64,000 nt of DNA from Microbacterium sp. Root180 (GTDB taxonomy: Bacteria > Actinomycetota > Actinomycetes > Actinomycetales > Microbacteriaceae), in assembly GCF_001428485.1 (NCBI RefSeq), contig NZ_LMHS01000003.1, positions 1,465,679-1,529,678 on the forward strand, given 5' to 3'. Position numbers and translations under genes: made by a program. Of the stretch, positions 9,025-20,800 are shown piece after piece. The notes below the pieces were generated by a model that saw only the letters and a list, made by a program, of their open reading frames with translations, had not been told where the DNA came from and ran no database searches. The first letter of the stretch is position 1. Each line of letters begins with the position of its first letter.

Positions 9025-9133
9025 CAGCGCGGGGACATATCTGCGGAGGCCAGCGGGAACTGGCTTCTGCGTCACATCTGGGATTCGTCGCATTGCGTTG
9101 GGTGCGTGTGCGGCGGAAGTGCACATCTGGGGG

Positions 9134-9733
9134 ATGAGCGTGGGGAAGTCAGCGACGCTGAGGCGTCTTTCTATTCGTTTGAGTGCCGTGGCCGCGGGGG
9201 CCGCACTGTGCGCACTCGCGATCAGCGGATGCGCGCCGGAGCCGACGCCCGGCAGCCAGAACTCCGATCCTCTTCCGAGCGCGACAGTGCCCGCGCCGAA
9301 CGGCGGATCGATCGACGAGACGGTCGCGCCGGTCGCTCCGGGCGAGACGCTCGAGGCGAAGCTGGGCGACACCGCCGAGCTCGAGGGCGGTGTCAACGTC
9401 ACCGTGTCCGAGGTCGAGCAGCTCGACGTGAAGGCGGTCACCCCCGGCGAGATCGCAGGGCCTGCTGTCGCACTGACTCTCACGGTCGAGAACGACTCCG
9501 ACGAGTCGGTCGACCTCAGCACGGCGATGGTGTCGGTGACGGGGTCCAAGGACTCCTTCGGACAGCCGACCACCTCCGAGCCGTACAGCCCGTTCCTCGG
9601 CTCCGTCGAGCCGGGCAAGTCGATTTCCGGGATCTATGTGTTCCGGCTTCCCGCTGAAGAGCGGGACTCTCTGCAGGTCACCGTCGAATACGTCGCCGGA
9701 GCGCCGATCGCGCTCTTCACGGGCGACGTGTAG
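9134..9733 (+). CDS. lipoprotein with DUF4352-like domain
   Basis: 199 residues. The N-terminal signal ends in the lipobox I-S-G-C (Cys33), so the mature protein should be lipid-anchored on the outer face of the membrane. A short disordered Ser/Pro/Gly spacer is followed by about 120 residues (GGVNVTVSEVEQLDVKAV to LQVTVEYV) that resemble the immunoglobulin-like DUF4352 or telokin-like fold, with the typical SISGIYVFRLP near the end. The ATG at 9134 directly follows a GGGGG run. It sits 36 bases before the first giant protein gene and may be cotranscribed with it, so it could be an accessory factor for that protein. Confidence 0.75.
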   Translation: MSVGKSATLRRLSIRLSAVAAGAALCALAISGCAPEPTPGSQNSDPLPSATVPAPNGGSIDETVAPVAPGETLEAKLGDTAELEGGVNVTVSEVEQLDVKAVTPGEIAGPAVALTLTVENDSDESVDLSTAMVSVTGSKDSFGQPTTSEPYSPFLGSVEPGKSISGIYVFRLPAEERDSLQVTVEYVAGAPIALFTGDV

Positions 9734-9769
9734 GCGAAGAGAACTTCACACTGGGGTAGGGGAAACAAG

Positions 9770-12700
9770 ATGAGCGCTGGGGCGTGGAATCTGCGTAAGT
9801 TCGTCGTAGGGGTGACGGTCTCCGCCGTCGTGGCCGCCGGTGCCGTGGTGGGGATCGCGGCACCTGCGTCCGCCGTGTCGACCACCGGACCGGCGCCGAT
9901 CGAGCAGCGCAGTGCGTCGACGGTGTCGAGCGACCCGCTGCCGACCGTTCAGATCGACGCGGGTGTCGTGTGGGCGCAGGTGATCGCGGGTGACACCGTG
10001 TTCGCCGGCGGCAGCTTCACCAACGCGCGTCCCGCCGGCGCCGGTCAGGGCACCAACCTGATGCCGCGCAGCAACATCCTCGCGTACAACATCAACACCG
10101 GTGTCGCGACCTCCTTCGCGCCGGTGATCAACGGCACCGTCAAGGCGCTCGCCGTCTCACCTGATGGCAACACGCTCTACGTCGGCGGCTCCTTCAACCA
10201 GGTCGACGGACAGACTCGGTTCAACGTCGCCGCCTTCAACACGGCCACGGGCGCCCTGCTCACCACCTTCAAGCCCGCGATCGGCGGCTCGTACGTCAAC
10301 GCGATCGTGGCGACCAACTCGACCGTGTACTTCGGCGGTCTGATCGGGGCAGCGGGCGGCATCACCCGCAAGAACCTCGCTGCGGTCCAGGCGTCCAATG
10401 GAGCTGTGCTGTCGTGGGCGCCGACGACCGATCTGCAGGTCGATGCGATGGTGGTCAACGCCTCGGGCTCCAAGATCATCGCCGCCGGTCGCTTCGAGAC
10501 CGTGAACGGCACGACCTCTCGCGGCATGGCTGCTCTCGACCCGACCACCGGCGCTCTTGTGCCCTGGGCCGCGAACGCCACCATCAAGAACGGGCTCGCC
10601 ACCGGCTCGCTCGCCGGGCGCGCGGGCATCTACTCCATCTCCACCGACACCGCCGGCGGCGTGTACGGCACGGCGTGGGTGTACTCGAACGTGAGCGTCG
10701 GCAACCTCGAGGGCATGTTCGCGCTCGAGGGCGAAACCGGCGCGGTCCGGTGGATCGCCGACTGCCACGGCGACCACTACGGCATCTTCTCCGACGGCAC
10801 GAACGTCTACAGCACCGGTCATGAGCACGACTGCCAGACCGCGAACGGCCTCCCGCAGGCCAGCGGAAACCCCGGCAACATGCGCAATGCCACGGCGTAC
10901 ACCGCCGCCGCGAAGGGCACGCTCACGCGTTCGCCGTCCACCGGCTCCATCTACTCCGACTGGAACGGCTACCCCGCGCCCGCCGCGATCAACTGGTACC
11001 CGGACTGGATGACCGGCGTCGCGACGGGACAGGGTCAGGCGGGCTGGACCGCGACCGGAAACAGCGAGTACCTCCTCATCGGCGGCGAGTTCCCGCTGGT
11101 GAACAACATCCGCAGCCAGGGCATCGCGCGCTTCTCCGCGCACCCCGCCGGCGGGGCGAAGATGGGACCCGTGCTCAGCGGTGTCGACTGGACGCCGACT
11201 GCGAAGTCGATCGAGTCCGGCTCGGCGCGCGTGCAGTTCCCGGCCAACTGGGACCGCGACGACCTCGACCTCACCTACGAGCTGTGGGCGCAGGGCGCCG
11301 CGCAGCCGCTGGCCACCAGCACGGCGCAGGCGCCGTTCTGGAACCGTCCCACCCAGGCGCTGTCAGCCGGAGGCTTCACTCCCGGTTCGACGCAGACCTT
11401 CTACGTGATCGCCAAGGACGGCGACGGCAACTCCGCCCGGAGCGCGGACGTGTCGCTCACCATCAGCGGCGCGGCAGGCTCCACCTACGCCACGACCGTG
11501 CTCGACGACAACGCGAGCCTGTACTGGCGCCTCGGCGGCAGCAACTCCACGGGCGGGGCGGACGTCGCCGGCGGCAACAACGCGGTGATGAGCGGCGGCG
11601 TCGGCACCAACTCCGATGACGCCCTGTCCGGCGAGGCGAACGGCTCGGCCACCTTCAACGGCAGCTCCAACGGCATCGCGCGCTCGTCGGCCACTCCTCT
11701 GGGCGCGTCGTTCGCCACGGAGCTGTGGTTCAAGACGTCGACCTCGAGCGGCGGCAAGCTCGTCGGGTACGGCAGCGCCACGTCCGGCAGCTCGTCGAAC
11801 CCCGATCGTCACCTCTATATGCGCAACAACGGCGCGCTCGTGTTCGGTGTCTGGCAGGGGAGCAACAAGACGATCGAGTCGCCTGCGACCTACCGCGACA
11901 ACCAGTGGCACCACGCTGTGGCGCAGCTGAGCCCGACGGCCGGCATGCAGCTGTTCGTCGACGGCGCGCTGGTTGCGTCGGACAACACCACGACGGCGAC
12001 CGCTCGTTCGCTCACGGGTTACTGGCGAGTCGGCGGCGACACCGTCAGCGGCTGGCCGAGCGCGCCGAGCTCGAACTACTTCAACGGGCGCATCGACGAG
12101 TTCGCGGTGTACCCGGGCACGCTGACGGCGGCGCAGGTCTCCGAGCACTACGCCCTGGGCACGGGTCTCGCCCTGCCGACGGCTGCGTTCACCGCGACGG
12201 GCGACGAGATGGCCAAGTCGTTCGACGCGAGCGCGAGCACGGCGCCGGCCGGCCGGACGATCACCTCATACGCCTGGGACTTCGGTGACGGCACGACGGG
12301 CACGGGTGTCACGGCGAGCCACACCTACGCGGCCCCCGGCGCCTACTCGGTGACCCTCACGGTCAAGGACAGCGCGAACTTCACCGCGACCAAGACCACG
12401 TCGGTGACTGCGGCTCCGCCTCACCAGGCTCCGGTCGCGGCGTTCACTCCGAACGTCGCCGGGCTGTCGACCACGTTCGACGCGTCGGCGTCGTCGGCCT
12501 CGGGGGCAGCGACGATCACGGGATACGCCTGGACCTTCGGCGATGGAGCGACCTCCACGGAAGCCGCGCCGACCCATGCATATGCCGCAGCCGGAACATA
12601 CACGGCGACGCTCACGGTGACCGACAACCTGGGTGCGACGAGCACGCTCGTCAGCCACGACGTGACGGTGAGCCACGCGGCACCGGTGGCCGCGTTCACC

Positions 12701-14710
12701 ACCTCGACGGCAGGTCTGACGGTCTCGTTCGATGCGGCGACGTCGTCGGCATCCGACGGGGCGAGCCTGCAGTACTCCTGGAACTGGGGCGACGGATCGC
12801 CCGCAGGGTCGGGGGTCAGCCCTGCGCACACGTTCGCGGCGAACGGCATCTATCCGGTCGTCCTCACGCTGACCGACAGCCTCGGCGCCACCGCGACGAA
12901 GAGCGTGAACGTGTCGGTCGCGTCGCAGGTCCTGGCCGCGCGCGACGACTTCGAGCGCACCGTCGCCACTGGATGGGGCGCGGCGCAGACCGGCGGGTCG
13001 TGGAACGGGACGACGGGCTTCTCGGTCTCCGGCGGCGCCGGCAAGATCGCGCTCAACGCCGGGCAGACCCGCACGAGCACCCTCACCGCTGTGTCCGTTC
13101 GCGACATCGACGCCACGGCGACTGTGTCGGCCGACAAGCTCGCGAACGGCGGGGGCCTCCACTTCAACCTGACGGCGCACAAGTCGACCGCCGGCGAGTA
13201 CCGCCTCAAGGTGCGGACGCTGTCGACGGGCGTGGTCGCCGCGAGCATCACGAAGCTCGTCGGCACGACGGAGACGACGCTCCAGACGAAGAACCTCACC
13301 GGGTTCACGTACACCGACGGCGCCAAGCTCCGCCTCCACTGGGTCGTATCGACGACCGGCGGGACGACTGCCCTGAAGGCGAACGTGTGGTCGGATGGCG
13401 CCACGGAGCCCGCAGCATGGTTCCTGTCGACCTCCGACGGCCAGGCCGAGCTCCAGGGTGCCGGGCAGGTCGGAATCCTGTCCTACCTCTCGGGCTCGAC
13501 GACGAACGTGCCGGTCACGGTCTCGCTCGACGACCTCGTGATCGTCGACACCGCGGCCTCGGCCACTCCGGTGCACGCCGACCCGGTCGCCTCGTTCACC
13601 GCGACGCCCAGCGAGCTCGCCGTGACGGCTGACGCCTCGGCCTCCTCGGCATCCGACGGCGCCACGCTGACGTACGCGTGGAACTGGGGTGACGGCGCGT
13701 CGAGCACGGGCGTCTCGCCATCGCACACCTACGCGGCGGCGGGGACCTACACGATCACCCTGACGCTCACCGACAGCCTCGGTGGGACCGCCACGAAGAC
13801 GCTGTCCGTGACCGTGAGCGAGCACGTCCACCCGAACCCGGTGGCATCGTTCACTGCATCGACGAGCAACCTCGGCGTCACCGTCGATGGCTCCGGGTCC
13901 ACTCCGTCGGAGGGCGCTGCCCTGACCTACGCCTGGAACTGGGGCGACGGAACCGCGGCAGGATCGGGTGCAGCAGCATCCCACACGTACGCGATGGCAG
14001 GGACCTACACCGTGACGCTGAACCTCAGCGACGCGATGGGCGGATCGGCGTCGACGGCGCAGCAGGTCACCGTGACCGCTCCGCCGGAGGTGTTCATCGC
14101 GAAGGACGACTTCGAGCGCACGGTCGCGACCGGCTGGGGAACGGCCGTCACGGGAGGTCCGTGGGGGACGACCACGGGCTTCTCCGTGGCGGACGGGGTG
14201 GGCAAGGCCACGCTCAACGCGGGCCAGACCCGGACGAACCTGCTCACGACGGTGTCCGCACAGGATGTGGACGCGCGGCTGGTGTTCAGCTCGGACGTGC
14301 TCGCCAACGGCGGCGGTCTCCACATGAACTACCTGGTGCACAAGACCACGGCCGGTGACTACCGACTCAAGCTGCGGATCGCGTCCTCGGGCGTCGTCAC
14401 GGTGTCCCTCGCGAAGGTCGTGGGCACCACCGAGACCCTCATCATCAACCGGACGCTCAGCGGCTACACGCACACGGCGGGCGGCAAGCTGCAGCTGCGA
14501 GTCCAGGCCGTCACGTCCGGTGGAACCACTGCCCTGAAGGGCAAGGTGTGGGCCGACGGCACGACGGAGCCGACGGACTGGTTCGTCTCGACGACGGACG
14601 CGCAGGCGGAATTGCAGGGCGCCGGCCAGGTCGGCATCCTGACGTATCTCTCGGGCTCGGCCACCAACGTGCCGGTGACGGTGAACGTGGACAACCTCGA
14701 AGTGAAGTAA
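9770..14710 (+). CDS. giant secreted propeller/LamG/PKD protein A
   Basis: 1646 residues with no recognised enzymatic signature. Order: signal peptide (1-36, cut near ASA); propeller-like domain about 43-460 with repeats such as GGSF and LYVGGSFNQV; Fn3-like segment 463-570; LamG/concanavalin-like domain 575-795; PKD1-3 about 802-1045 (WDFGDGTT, WTFGDGAT, WNWGDGSP); GWG module 1057-1264; PKD4-5 about 1269-1435; second GWG module 1441-1646. It ends at VDNLEVK without LPXTG, SLH or a membrane anchor. PKD and LamG domains in other secreted proteins bind glycans or proteins, so an adhesin or matrix role is likely. Near-identical stretches are shared with the next two genes. Confidence 0.85.
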   Translation: MSAGAWNLRKFVVGVTVSAVVAAGAVVGIAAPASAVSTTGPAPIEQRSASTVSSDPLPTVQIDAGVVWAQVIAGDTVFAGGSFTNARPAGAGQGTNLMPRSNILAYNINTGVATSFAPVINGTVKALAVSPDGNTLYVGGSFNQVDGQTRFNVAAFNTATGALLTTFKPAIGGSYVNAIVATNSTVYFGGLIGAAGGITRKNLAAVQASNGAVLSWAPTTDLQVDAMVVNASGSKIIAAGRFETVNGTTSRGMAALDPTTGALVPWAANATIKNGLATGSLAGRAGIYSISTDTAGGVYGTAWVYSNVSVGNLEGMFALEGETGAVRWIADCHGDHYGIFSDGTNVYSTGHEHDCQTANGLPQASGNPGNMRNATAYTAAAKGTLTRSPSTGSIYSDWNGYPAPAAINWYPDWMTGVATGQGQAGWTATGNSEYLLIGGEFPLVNNIRSQGIARFSAHPAGGAKMGPVLSGVDWTPTAKSIESGSARVQFPANWDRDDLDLTYELWAQGAAQPLATSTAQAPFWNRPTQALSAGGFTPGSTQTFYVIAKDGDGNSARSADVSLTISGAAGSTYATTVLDDNASLYWRLGGSNSTGGADVAGGNNAVMSGGVGTNSDDALSGEANGSATFNGSSNGIARSSATPLGASFATELWFKTSTSSGGKLVGYGSATSGSSSNPDRHLYMRNNGALVFGVWQGSNKTIESPATYRDNQWHHAVAQLSPTAGMQLFVDGALVASDNTTTATARSLTGYWRVGGDTVSGWPSAPSSNYFNGRIDEFAVYPGTLTAAQVSEHYALGTGLALPTAAFTATGDEMAKSFDASASTAPAGRTITSYAWDFGDGTTGTGVTASHTYAAPGAYSVTLTVKDSANFTATKTTSVTAAPPHQAPVAAFTPNVAGLSTTFDASASSASGAATITGYAWTFGDGATSTEAAPTHAYAAAGTYTATLTVTDNLGATSTLVSHDVTVSHAAPVAAFTTSTAGLTVSFDAATSSASDGASLQYSWNWGDGSPAGSGVSPAHTFAANGIYPVVLTLTDSLGATATKSVNVSVASQVLAARDDFERTVATGWGAAQTGGSWNGTTGFSVSGGAGKIALNAGQTRTSTLTAVSVRDIDATATVSADKLANGGGLHFNLTAHKSTAGEYRLKVRTLSTGVVAASITKLVGTTETTLQTKNLTGFTYTDGAKLRLHWVVSTTGGTTALKANVWSDGATEPAAWFLSTSDGQAELQGAGQVGILSYLSGSTTNVPVTVSLDDLVIVDTAASATPVHADPVASFTATPSELAVTADASASSASDGATLTYAWNWGDGASSTGVSPSHTYAAAGTYTITLTLTDSLGGTATKTLSVTVSEHVHPNPVASFTASTSNLGVTVDGSGSTPSEGAALTYAWNWGDGTAAGSGAAASHTYAMAGTYTVTLNLSDAMGGSASTAQQVTVTAPPEVFIAKDDFERTVATGWGTAVTGGPWGTTTGFSVADGVGKATLNAGQTRTNLLTTVSAQDVDARLVFSSDVLANGGGLHMNYLVHKTTAGDYRLKLRIASSGVVTVSLAKVVGTTETLIINRTLSGYTHTAGGKLQLRVQAVTSGGTTALKGKVWADGTTEPTDWFVSTTDAQAELQGAGQVGILTYLSGSATNVPVTVNVDNLEVK

Positions 14711-14717
14711 CAGGCAA

Positions 14718-14754
14718 GAGGCGGACCGCCGAGCCGATCTCGGCGGTCCGCCTC
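14718..14754 (+). terminator. strong hairpin between giant genes A and B
   Basis: A perfect 16-bp stem (GAGGCGGACCGCCGAG, 14718-14733, pairing with 14739-14754) with a 5-base loop starts 7 bases after the stop of gene A. There is no T tract, so it may stabilise mRNA or attenuate read-through rather than act as a classic intrinsic terminator. Confidence 0.7.
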
Positions 14755-14825
14755 TGCCGCAGGCACGACAGAGCAGGCTGGGAATGGGCGTCTGGGGAGA
14801 CGTCTCGAAAATGGGGAGCAATCAC

Positions 14826-17800
14826 ATGGGTGGGAAGACGTTTGCCTCGACCTGGGGATCGAGACTTCGGGGCGCAGTCGTCGGCGTGACGGTCTCGACC
14901 GTCGTCGTCGCCGGCCTCGCGTTCGGTGCTGCGGCGCCGGCCGCTGCCGCGGACCCCATTCCGGGCATCGCGCCTATCGAGCAGCGAAGCGCCTCCACCG
15001 TCACCGCTGATCCGCTGCCCACCGTCCAGATCGACTCGGGCATCGTCTGGGCCCAGGTGATCGCCGGTCGCACCGTCTTCGCCGGCGGCAGCTTCTCCAA
15101 CGCCCGACCCGCCGGGGCGACCCCCGGCCAGAGCCTCATGCCGCGCAGCAACATCCTCGCGTACGACATCGAGACCGGTGTGGCGACCTCGTTCGCGCCC
15201 ACCATCAACGGCACCGTCAAGTCGCTCGCCGTCTCGCCCGACGGCAGGACCCTGTACGTCGGCGGCTCGTTCAACCAGGTCAACGGTCAGACCCGCTTCA
15301 ACGTCGCGGCGTTCGACGTGGCCACCGGCGCCCTGCTCACCACCTTCCGCCCCGCGATCGGCGGCTCGTACGTCAACGCGATCGTCGCGACCAACACCAC
15401 GGTCTACTTCGGCGGGCTCATCGGAGCCGCCGGCGGCAACACCCGCAAGAACCTCGCCGCGGCCAATGCCGCCAATGGTGCCGTGGTCGCGTGGGCTCCC
15501 ACGGCGGACCTTCAGGTCGACACCATGGTGATGGAACCGGGCGGCGCGAAGCTCATCGTCGGCGGCCGGTTCGGTCAGGTCAACGGAGCGAACCAGCGCG
15601 GTCTCGCAGCCCTCGACCTGGTCGACGGCAGCGTTCTTCCGTGGGCGGCTCCCGCCACCGTGCAGAACGGCGTCCCCGCGACGGACGGCTCCGCGGGCAA
15701 GGCCGGCATCTGGGCGCTGAACGCCGACGACAACGCGGTGTACGGCACAGGCTGGGTGTTCGCCAACAAGTGGGTCGGAAACCTCGAGGGCATGTTCGCC
15801 GCCGAGGCCGGCAGTGGCGACATCCGCTGGGTGGCGGACTGCCACGGCGACCACTACGGCGTCTACTCCGACGGCACGAACGTCTACACCACCGGTCACG
15901 AGCACGACTGCCAGACCGCCGGCGGACTTCCGCAGGCCTACCCGGCACCGGGCAACATCCGTCACGCCACGGTCTACACGGCCGCCGCGAAGGGCACGCT
16001 CACGACGTCGCCCTCGGTGAACGACATCTACGCCGATTGGGGCGGCTACCCCGCCCCCGCGGCCGTCAACTGGTTCCCGGACTGGACGACGGGGACCGCC
16101 TCGGGCTCCGGCCAGGCCGGCTGGACCGCGACCGGAAACGGCAAGTACCTCCTCGTCGGCGGTGAGCAGACCTTCGTCAACGGTCAGCGCAGCCAGGGCA
16201 TCACGCGATTCTCGACCACGCCCGCGGGCGGCCCCAAGTCGGCTCCCCGTCTCTCCGGCGTGAACTGGACGCCCTCCGCGCGATCGGTGAGCGCCGGCAC
16301 GGCGCGTGTCGCGATCCCCGCCAACTGGGATCGCGACGACCTGAACCTCACGTACGAGCTGTACGAGCAGGGCAAGGCCGCTCCCGTCGCGACGACCACG
16401 AAGAAGTCGACGTTCTGGGAAACCCCGAACGTCGTCCTCACCGCGACCGGCCTTCCCGCCGGCGCCACCAAGACGTACCGGGTCGTCGCCCGCGACGGTG
16501 ATGGCAACTCGGCCAACAGCGCGAACGTCACCGTCACCGTCAGCTCGGCCGACGCATCCGCGTACGCCAACGCGGTGCTCGACGACGGTGCCTCGCTCCT
16601 GTGGCGCCTCGGCGGCACCGACGGCGGCGCCGACTGGGCGGGTACCAACGACGCGCAGTTCAAGAACGGCGTCGGGACGACGACCGACGACGCGCTCGCC
16701 GGCGAGGACAACGGATCCGCCACCACACCCGGCGGCAACGGCTTCGCGACCACCACGAGCACGTCCGCCGTGGGCTCGTCCTTCGCTGCGGAGCTGTGGT
16801 TCAAGACCGACACGACCTCCGGCGGCAAGATCGTCGGCTACGGCGACAACCCGAACGACAACTCGGGCAGCTACGACCGTCACGTCTACATGAAGAACAA
16901 CGGTCAGCTGATCTTCGGCACCTACCCCGGCTACACCGCGACCGTGCAGAGCACGAAGTCGTACAACGACAGCAAGTGGCACCACCTGGTCGCGCAGCAG
17001 AGCGCGGACGGGCAGGCCCTCTATGTCGACGGTGAGCTCGTCGGCTCGTCGACGGTGACCGGCGCGCAGAGCTACACCGGCTACTGGAAGCTCGGCGGAG
17101 ACAACATCAACGGCTGGCCCAACCAGCCGGCGTCGTCCTACTTCCGCGGCTCGATCGACGAGTTCGCCGTGTACGGGTCTGCGCTGACCGCGACCCAGGT
17201 CGCGAACCACTACGAGATCGGCAAGGGGCCGCACCTGCCGCCCGTCGCCGTGATCGACGAGGTGGTCGCGGGCCAGACGGTGACGTTCTCGGGCAAGGGC
17301 TCGACCTCCTCGGGCGACGCCGACGTCGCGTCGTACGCGTGGTCCTTCGGCGACGGCGCGACCTCGACCGAAGCCACCCCGACGCACAAGTATGCGGGCG
17401 CTGGCGACTACACCGTGACCCTCACCGTGACCGATTCTCAGGATGCCGTGAGCGCGGTGACCACGAAGCAGCTCACGATCGCCGCTCCGGCGACCGCGAC
17501 GGCGAAGTACACGCAGCGTGTGCTCGACGACGGTGCCCAGGTCTACTGGGGTCTCGGCGGTCCGGTCGGCAACGTCGACTGGGTGAGCGATCGCGACATG
17601 GTCGGCACCCCGGGCGTCGGCACGTCGTCCGACTCCGTCACGACGGGCGGTTCCGCGACCTTCGACGGCGGCTCGGCGTTCGGCCGCACGTCGCGCACCA
17701 TCTCGGCGAGCACGCCGTTCGCGGCGGAGGTCTGGTTCAAGACGACCACCACCAACGGCGGCAAGATCTTCGGCTACGGCGGATCCTCCGAGGGCAACTC

Positions 17801-20800
17801 GGGCAACTACGACCGTCACCTGTACATGACCAACGACGGCCGGCTGGTGTTCGGCGTGTGGCTGGGCTTCGCGGCGATCGTCCAGACGAGCGCGTCGTTC
17901 AACGACGGCCAGTGGCACCACGTGGTGGCGCAGGTCGGCCCCGACGGTGGTGAGCGGCTGTTCGTGGACGGTGCGCTTGCGGCATCCGACGGCGGCATCC
18001 AGGGCGCCCAGGAGTACGACGGATACTGGCGCATCGGCGGTGACAACATTGGCGGGTGGCCGGGTCAGCCCAACTCGTACTACTTCAACGGCCAGCTCGA
18101 CGACTTCGCCGCCTACAGCCGCACGCTGTCGGAGAACGAGGTCGACGACCACTACCGCATCGCGAAGGGCCTCGCCACCACACAGGCGCAGTTCTCGGTG
18201 ACCGGCACGGGACCGTCCCGCACGTTCGACGGCACGGCTTCCACGCCGACGCCGGGGCGCACCATCACGGGCTACGCATGGAGCTTCGGCGACGGCGGCA
18301 CCGGCTCCGGGGCGACCGCGTCGCACACCTACGACGAGCCGGGCACCTACACGGCGACGCTCACGGTCACCGACTCGGCCGGCCGCACCGGCGTGGCGAC
18401 GTCCACCATCGTGATCCTGCCGCCGCACGCTGCTCCGGTCGCGGCGATCGGCACCGACGTCGACGGACTCACCGTCGACTTCGACTCCGATGACTCGACG
18501 GCGTCGGGCGGCGCGACCATCGCCGACTACGCGTGGAACTTCGGCGACGGCACGACGTCGACGCAGGCGGACCCCACTCACGTCTACGGCGCAGCGGGCA
18601 CCTACACGGTGTCGCTGACGGTGACGGACTCGGAGGGATCCACCAGCTCGGTGGCGACCGCCGAGGTCACGGTGGAGCACGCGGCTCCGACGGCAGCCTT
18701 CACCGCCGATGCCTCGGGGCTCTCGGTGTCGGTCGACGCCACCGGTTCCGCGGCCTCGGACGGCGCAACGCTGACCTACTCGTGGAACTGGGGCGACGGA
18801 TCGGCTGCCGGCACCGGCAAGACCGCCACGCACCGGTACGACACCGCGGGCGAGCGCACGGTCACCCTCACGGTGACGGACAGCCTCGGGACGACAGCGA
18901 CCAAGACCGCCTCGGTCACGGCGACGCACGCCGACCCGACGGCGTCCTTCACGGCCCAGACGAGCATGCTGGATGTGTCGGTGGATGCCTCGGTCTCCGC
19001 CGCTTCGGACGACGCGACGCTCTCCTACTCCTGGAACTGGGGAGACGGCACGGCCGCGGGATCAGGTGAGACCGCGACCCACAGCTACCCCGCAGGTGGC
19101 ACGTTCGAGATCACGCTGACCGTGACGGACAGCCTCGGCGGCACGGCCACGACCTCGAGGAGCGTCACTGTGGCTTCGCAGACCGTCGTCGCGAGCGATG
19201 ACTTCGCCCGGACCGTCGGGTCCGGGTGGGGCAGCGCGACCGTCGGAGGCGCGTGGACGTCGCTGAGCTCGATGTCGGTTGCAGCGGGTGTGGGGCGCAT
19301 CAGCCTCGTCGCCGGCCAGACGCGCGCTCCGGCGCTCGGCGCCACCTCGGCCGATGACCTCTCCGCGAGCCTCGTCTTCTCCGCCGACAAGGTGGCGAAC
19401 GGCGGCGGACTGCACTTCAGCTACGTGGTGCACAAGTCCGCGGCGGGTGAGTACCGGCTGAAGGTGCGCACGCTCGCGACGGGAGCGGTTCAGGTCAGCG
19501 TGACCAAGCTCGTCGGGACGACGGAGACGACATTCGCCTCTCAGAACCTCAACGGGTACACCTACACCGCCGGTGCGAAGCTGCGGGTCCGCCTCGAGAC
19601 CGAGGGTGCGGGCGCCAGCACGACGCTGCGCGGCAAGGTCTGGGCGGATGGCACCGCTGAGCCCGCGGCGTGGACGGTGACGGGTTCCGACTCCGTCGCC
19701 TCCCTGCAGGGCGCCGGTCAGATCGGTGTGATCGCCTACGCCACCGGCACGGTGACCAACGTCCCCGTGGTGATCTCGGTCGACGACATCCGGGTGACCT
19801 CGCTCGGTGCGGCCCAGCCGCACGAGGCTCCGGTCGCCGTGATCGGCGCGACCTCGACGGGTCTCACGACCGCGTTCGACGGCACCGGCTCGACGGCATC
19901 CGGCGGCGCCACGATCACCGGGTACGCATGGGACTTCGGCGACGGGGCGACCTCGACCGAGGCCAAGCCGACGCACACCTACGCGGCAGGCAACTACACC
20001 GCGAGGCTCGTGGTGACCGACAGCACGGGGGCGACGTCGACAGCAAAGACGGCTGCCGTCAGCGCCAGCCACGCGAACCCGGCTGCGGCCTTCACGGCCT
20101 CGAGTTCGGGGCTCACGCTCTCGGTCAACGGATCCGGCTCGCAGGCGTTCGACGGCGCGACGCTGTCCCACTCCTGGAACTGGGGCGACAGCACCGCCGC
20201 CGGATCGGGCGCGACCGCGTCGCACGCCTACGGGGCTCCGGGGAGCTACACCGTGACCCTCACGGTGACCGACAGCCTCGGCTCCAGCGCCACCACATCT
20301 CAGGTCGTCACGGTGAGCGCGGAGGCCTTCATCGCGAAGGACGACTTCGAGCGCACCGTCGCGACCGGGTGGGGGACTGCTCCTGCCGGAGGCACGTGGG
20401 GCACGGCCGCAGGGTTCTCGGTCTCCGGTGGCACCGGCAAGGTGGCGCTCGCGGCAGGGCAGACCCGCACGAACCTCCTCACCGGGGTGAACGCGCAGAA
20501 CGTCGACGCGCGGCTCGTGGTCTCGTCCGACAAGGTGGCCAACGGAGGCGGACTGCACTTGAACTATCTCGTGCACAAGACCGCCGCCGGCGACTACCGC
20601 GTGAAGCTGCGGATCTCGTCCGCCGGCGTCGTGCAGGTGTCCGTCTCGAAGGTGGTGGGCTCGACCGAGACGATCATCTCGAACAGGACGCTGACCGGCT
20701 ACACGCACGCCGCCGGATCGAAGCTCCGGCTTCGGTTCCAGGCCACCACGGTCGGCGGTTCGACGACGCTCACGGCGAAGGCGTGGGCCGATGGAGCGGC

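Noticed and set aside
14511..18929. 1472-codon open frame on the minus strand opposite giant protein B
   Set aside because: It is Arg-, Gly- and Val-rich with no domain, and exists because GC-rich third positions of the real gene leave few stops on the other strand.
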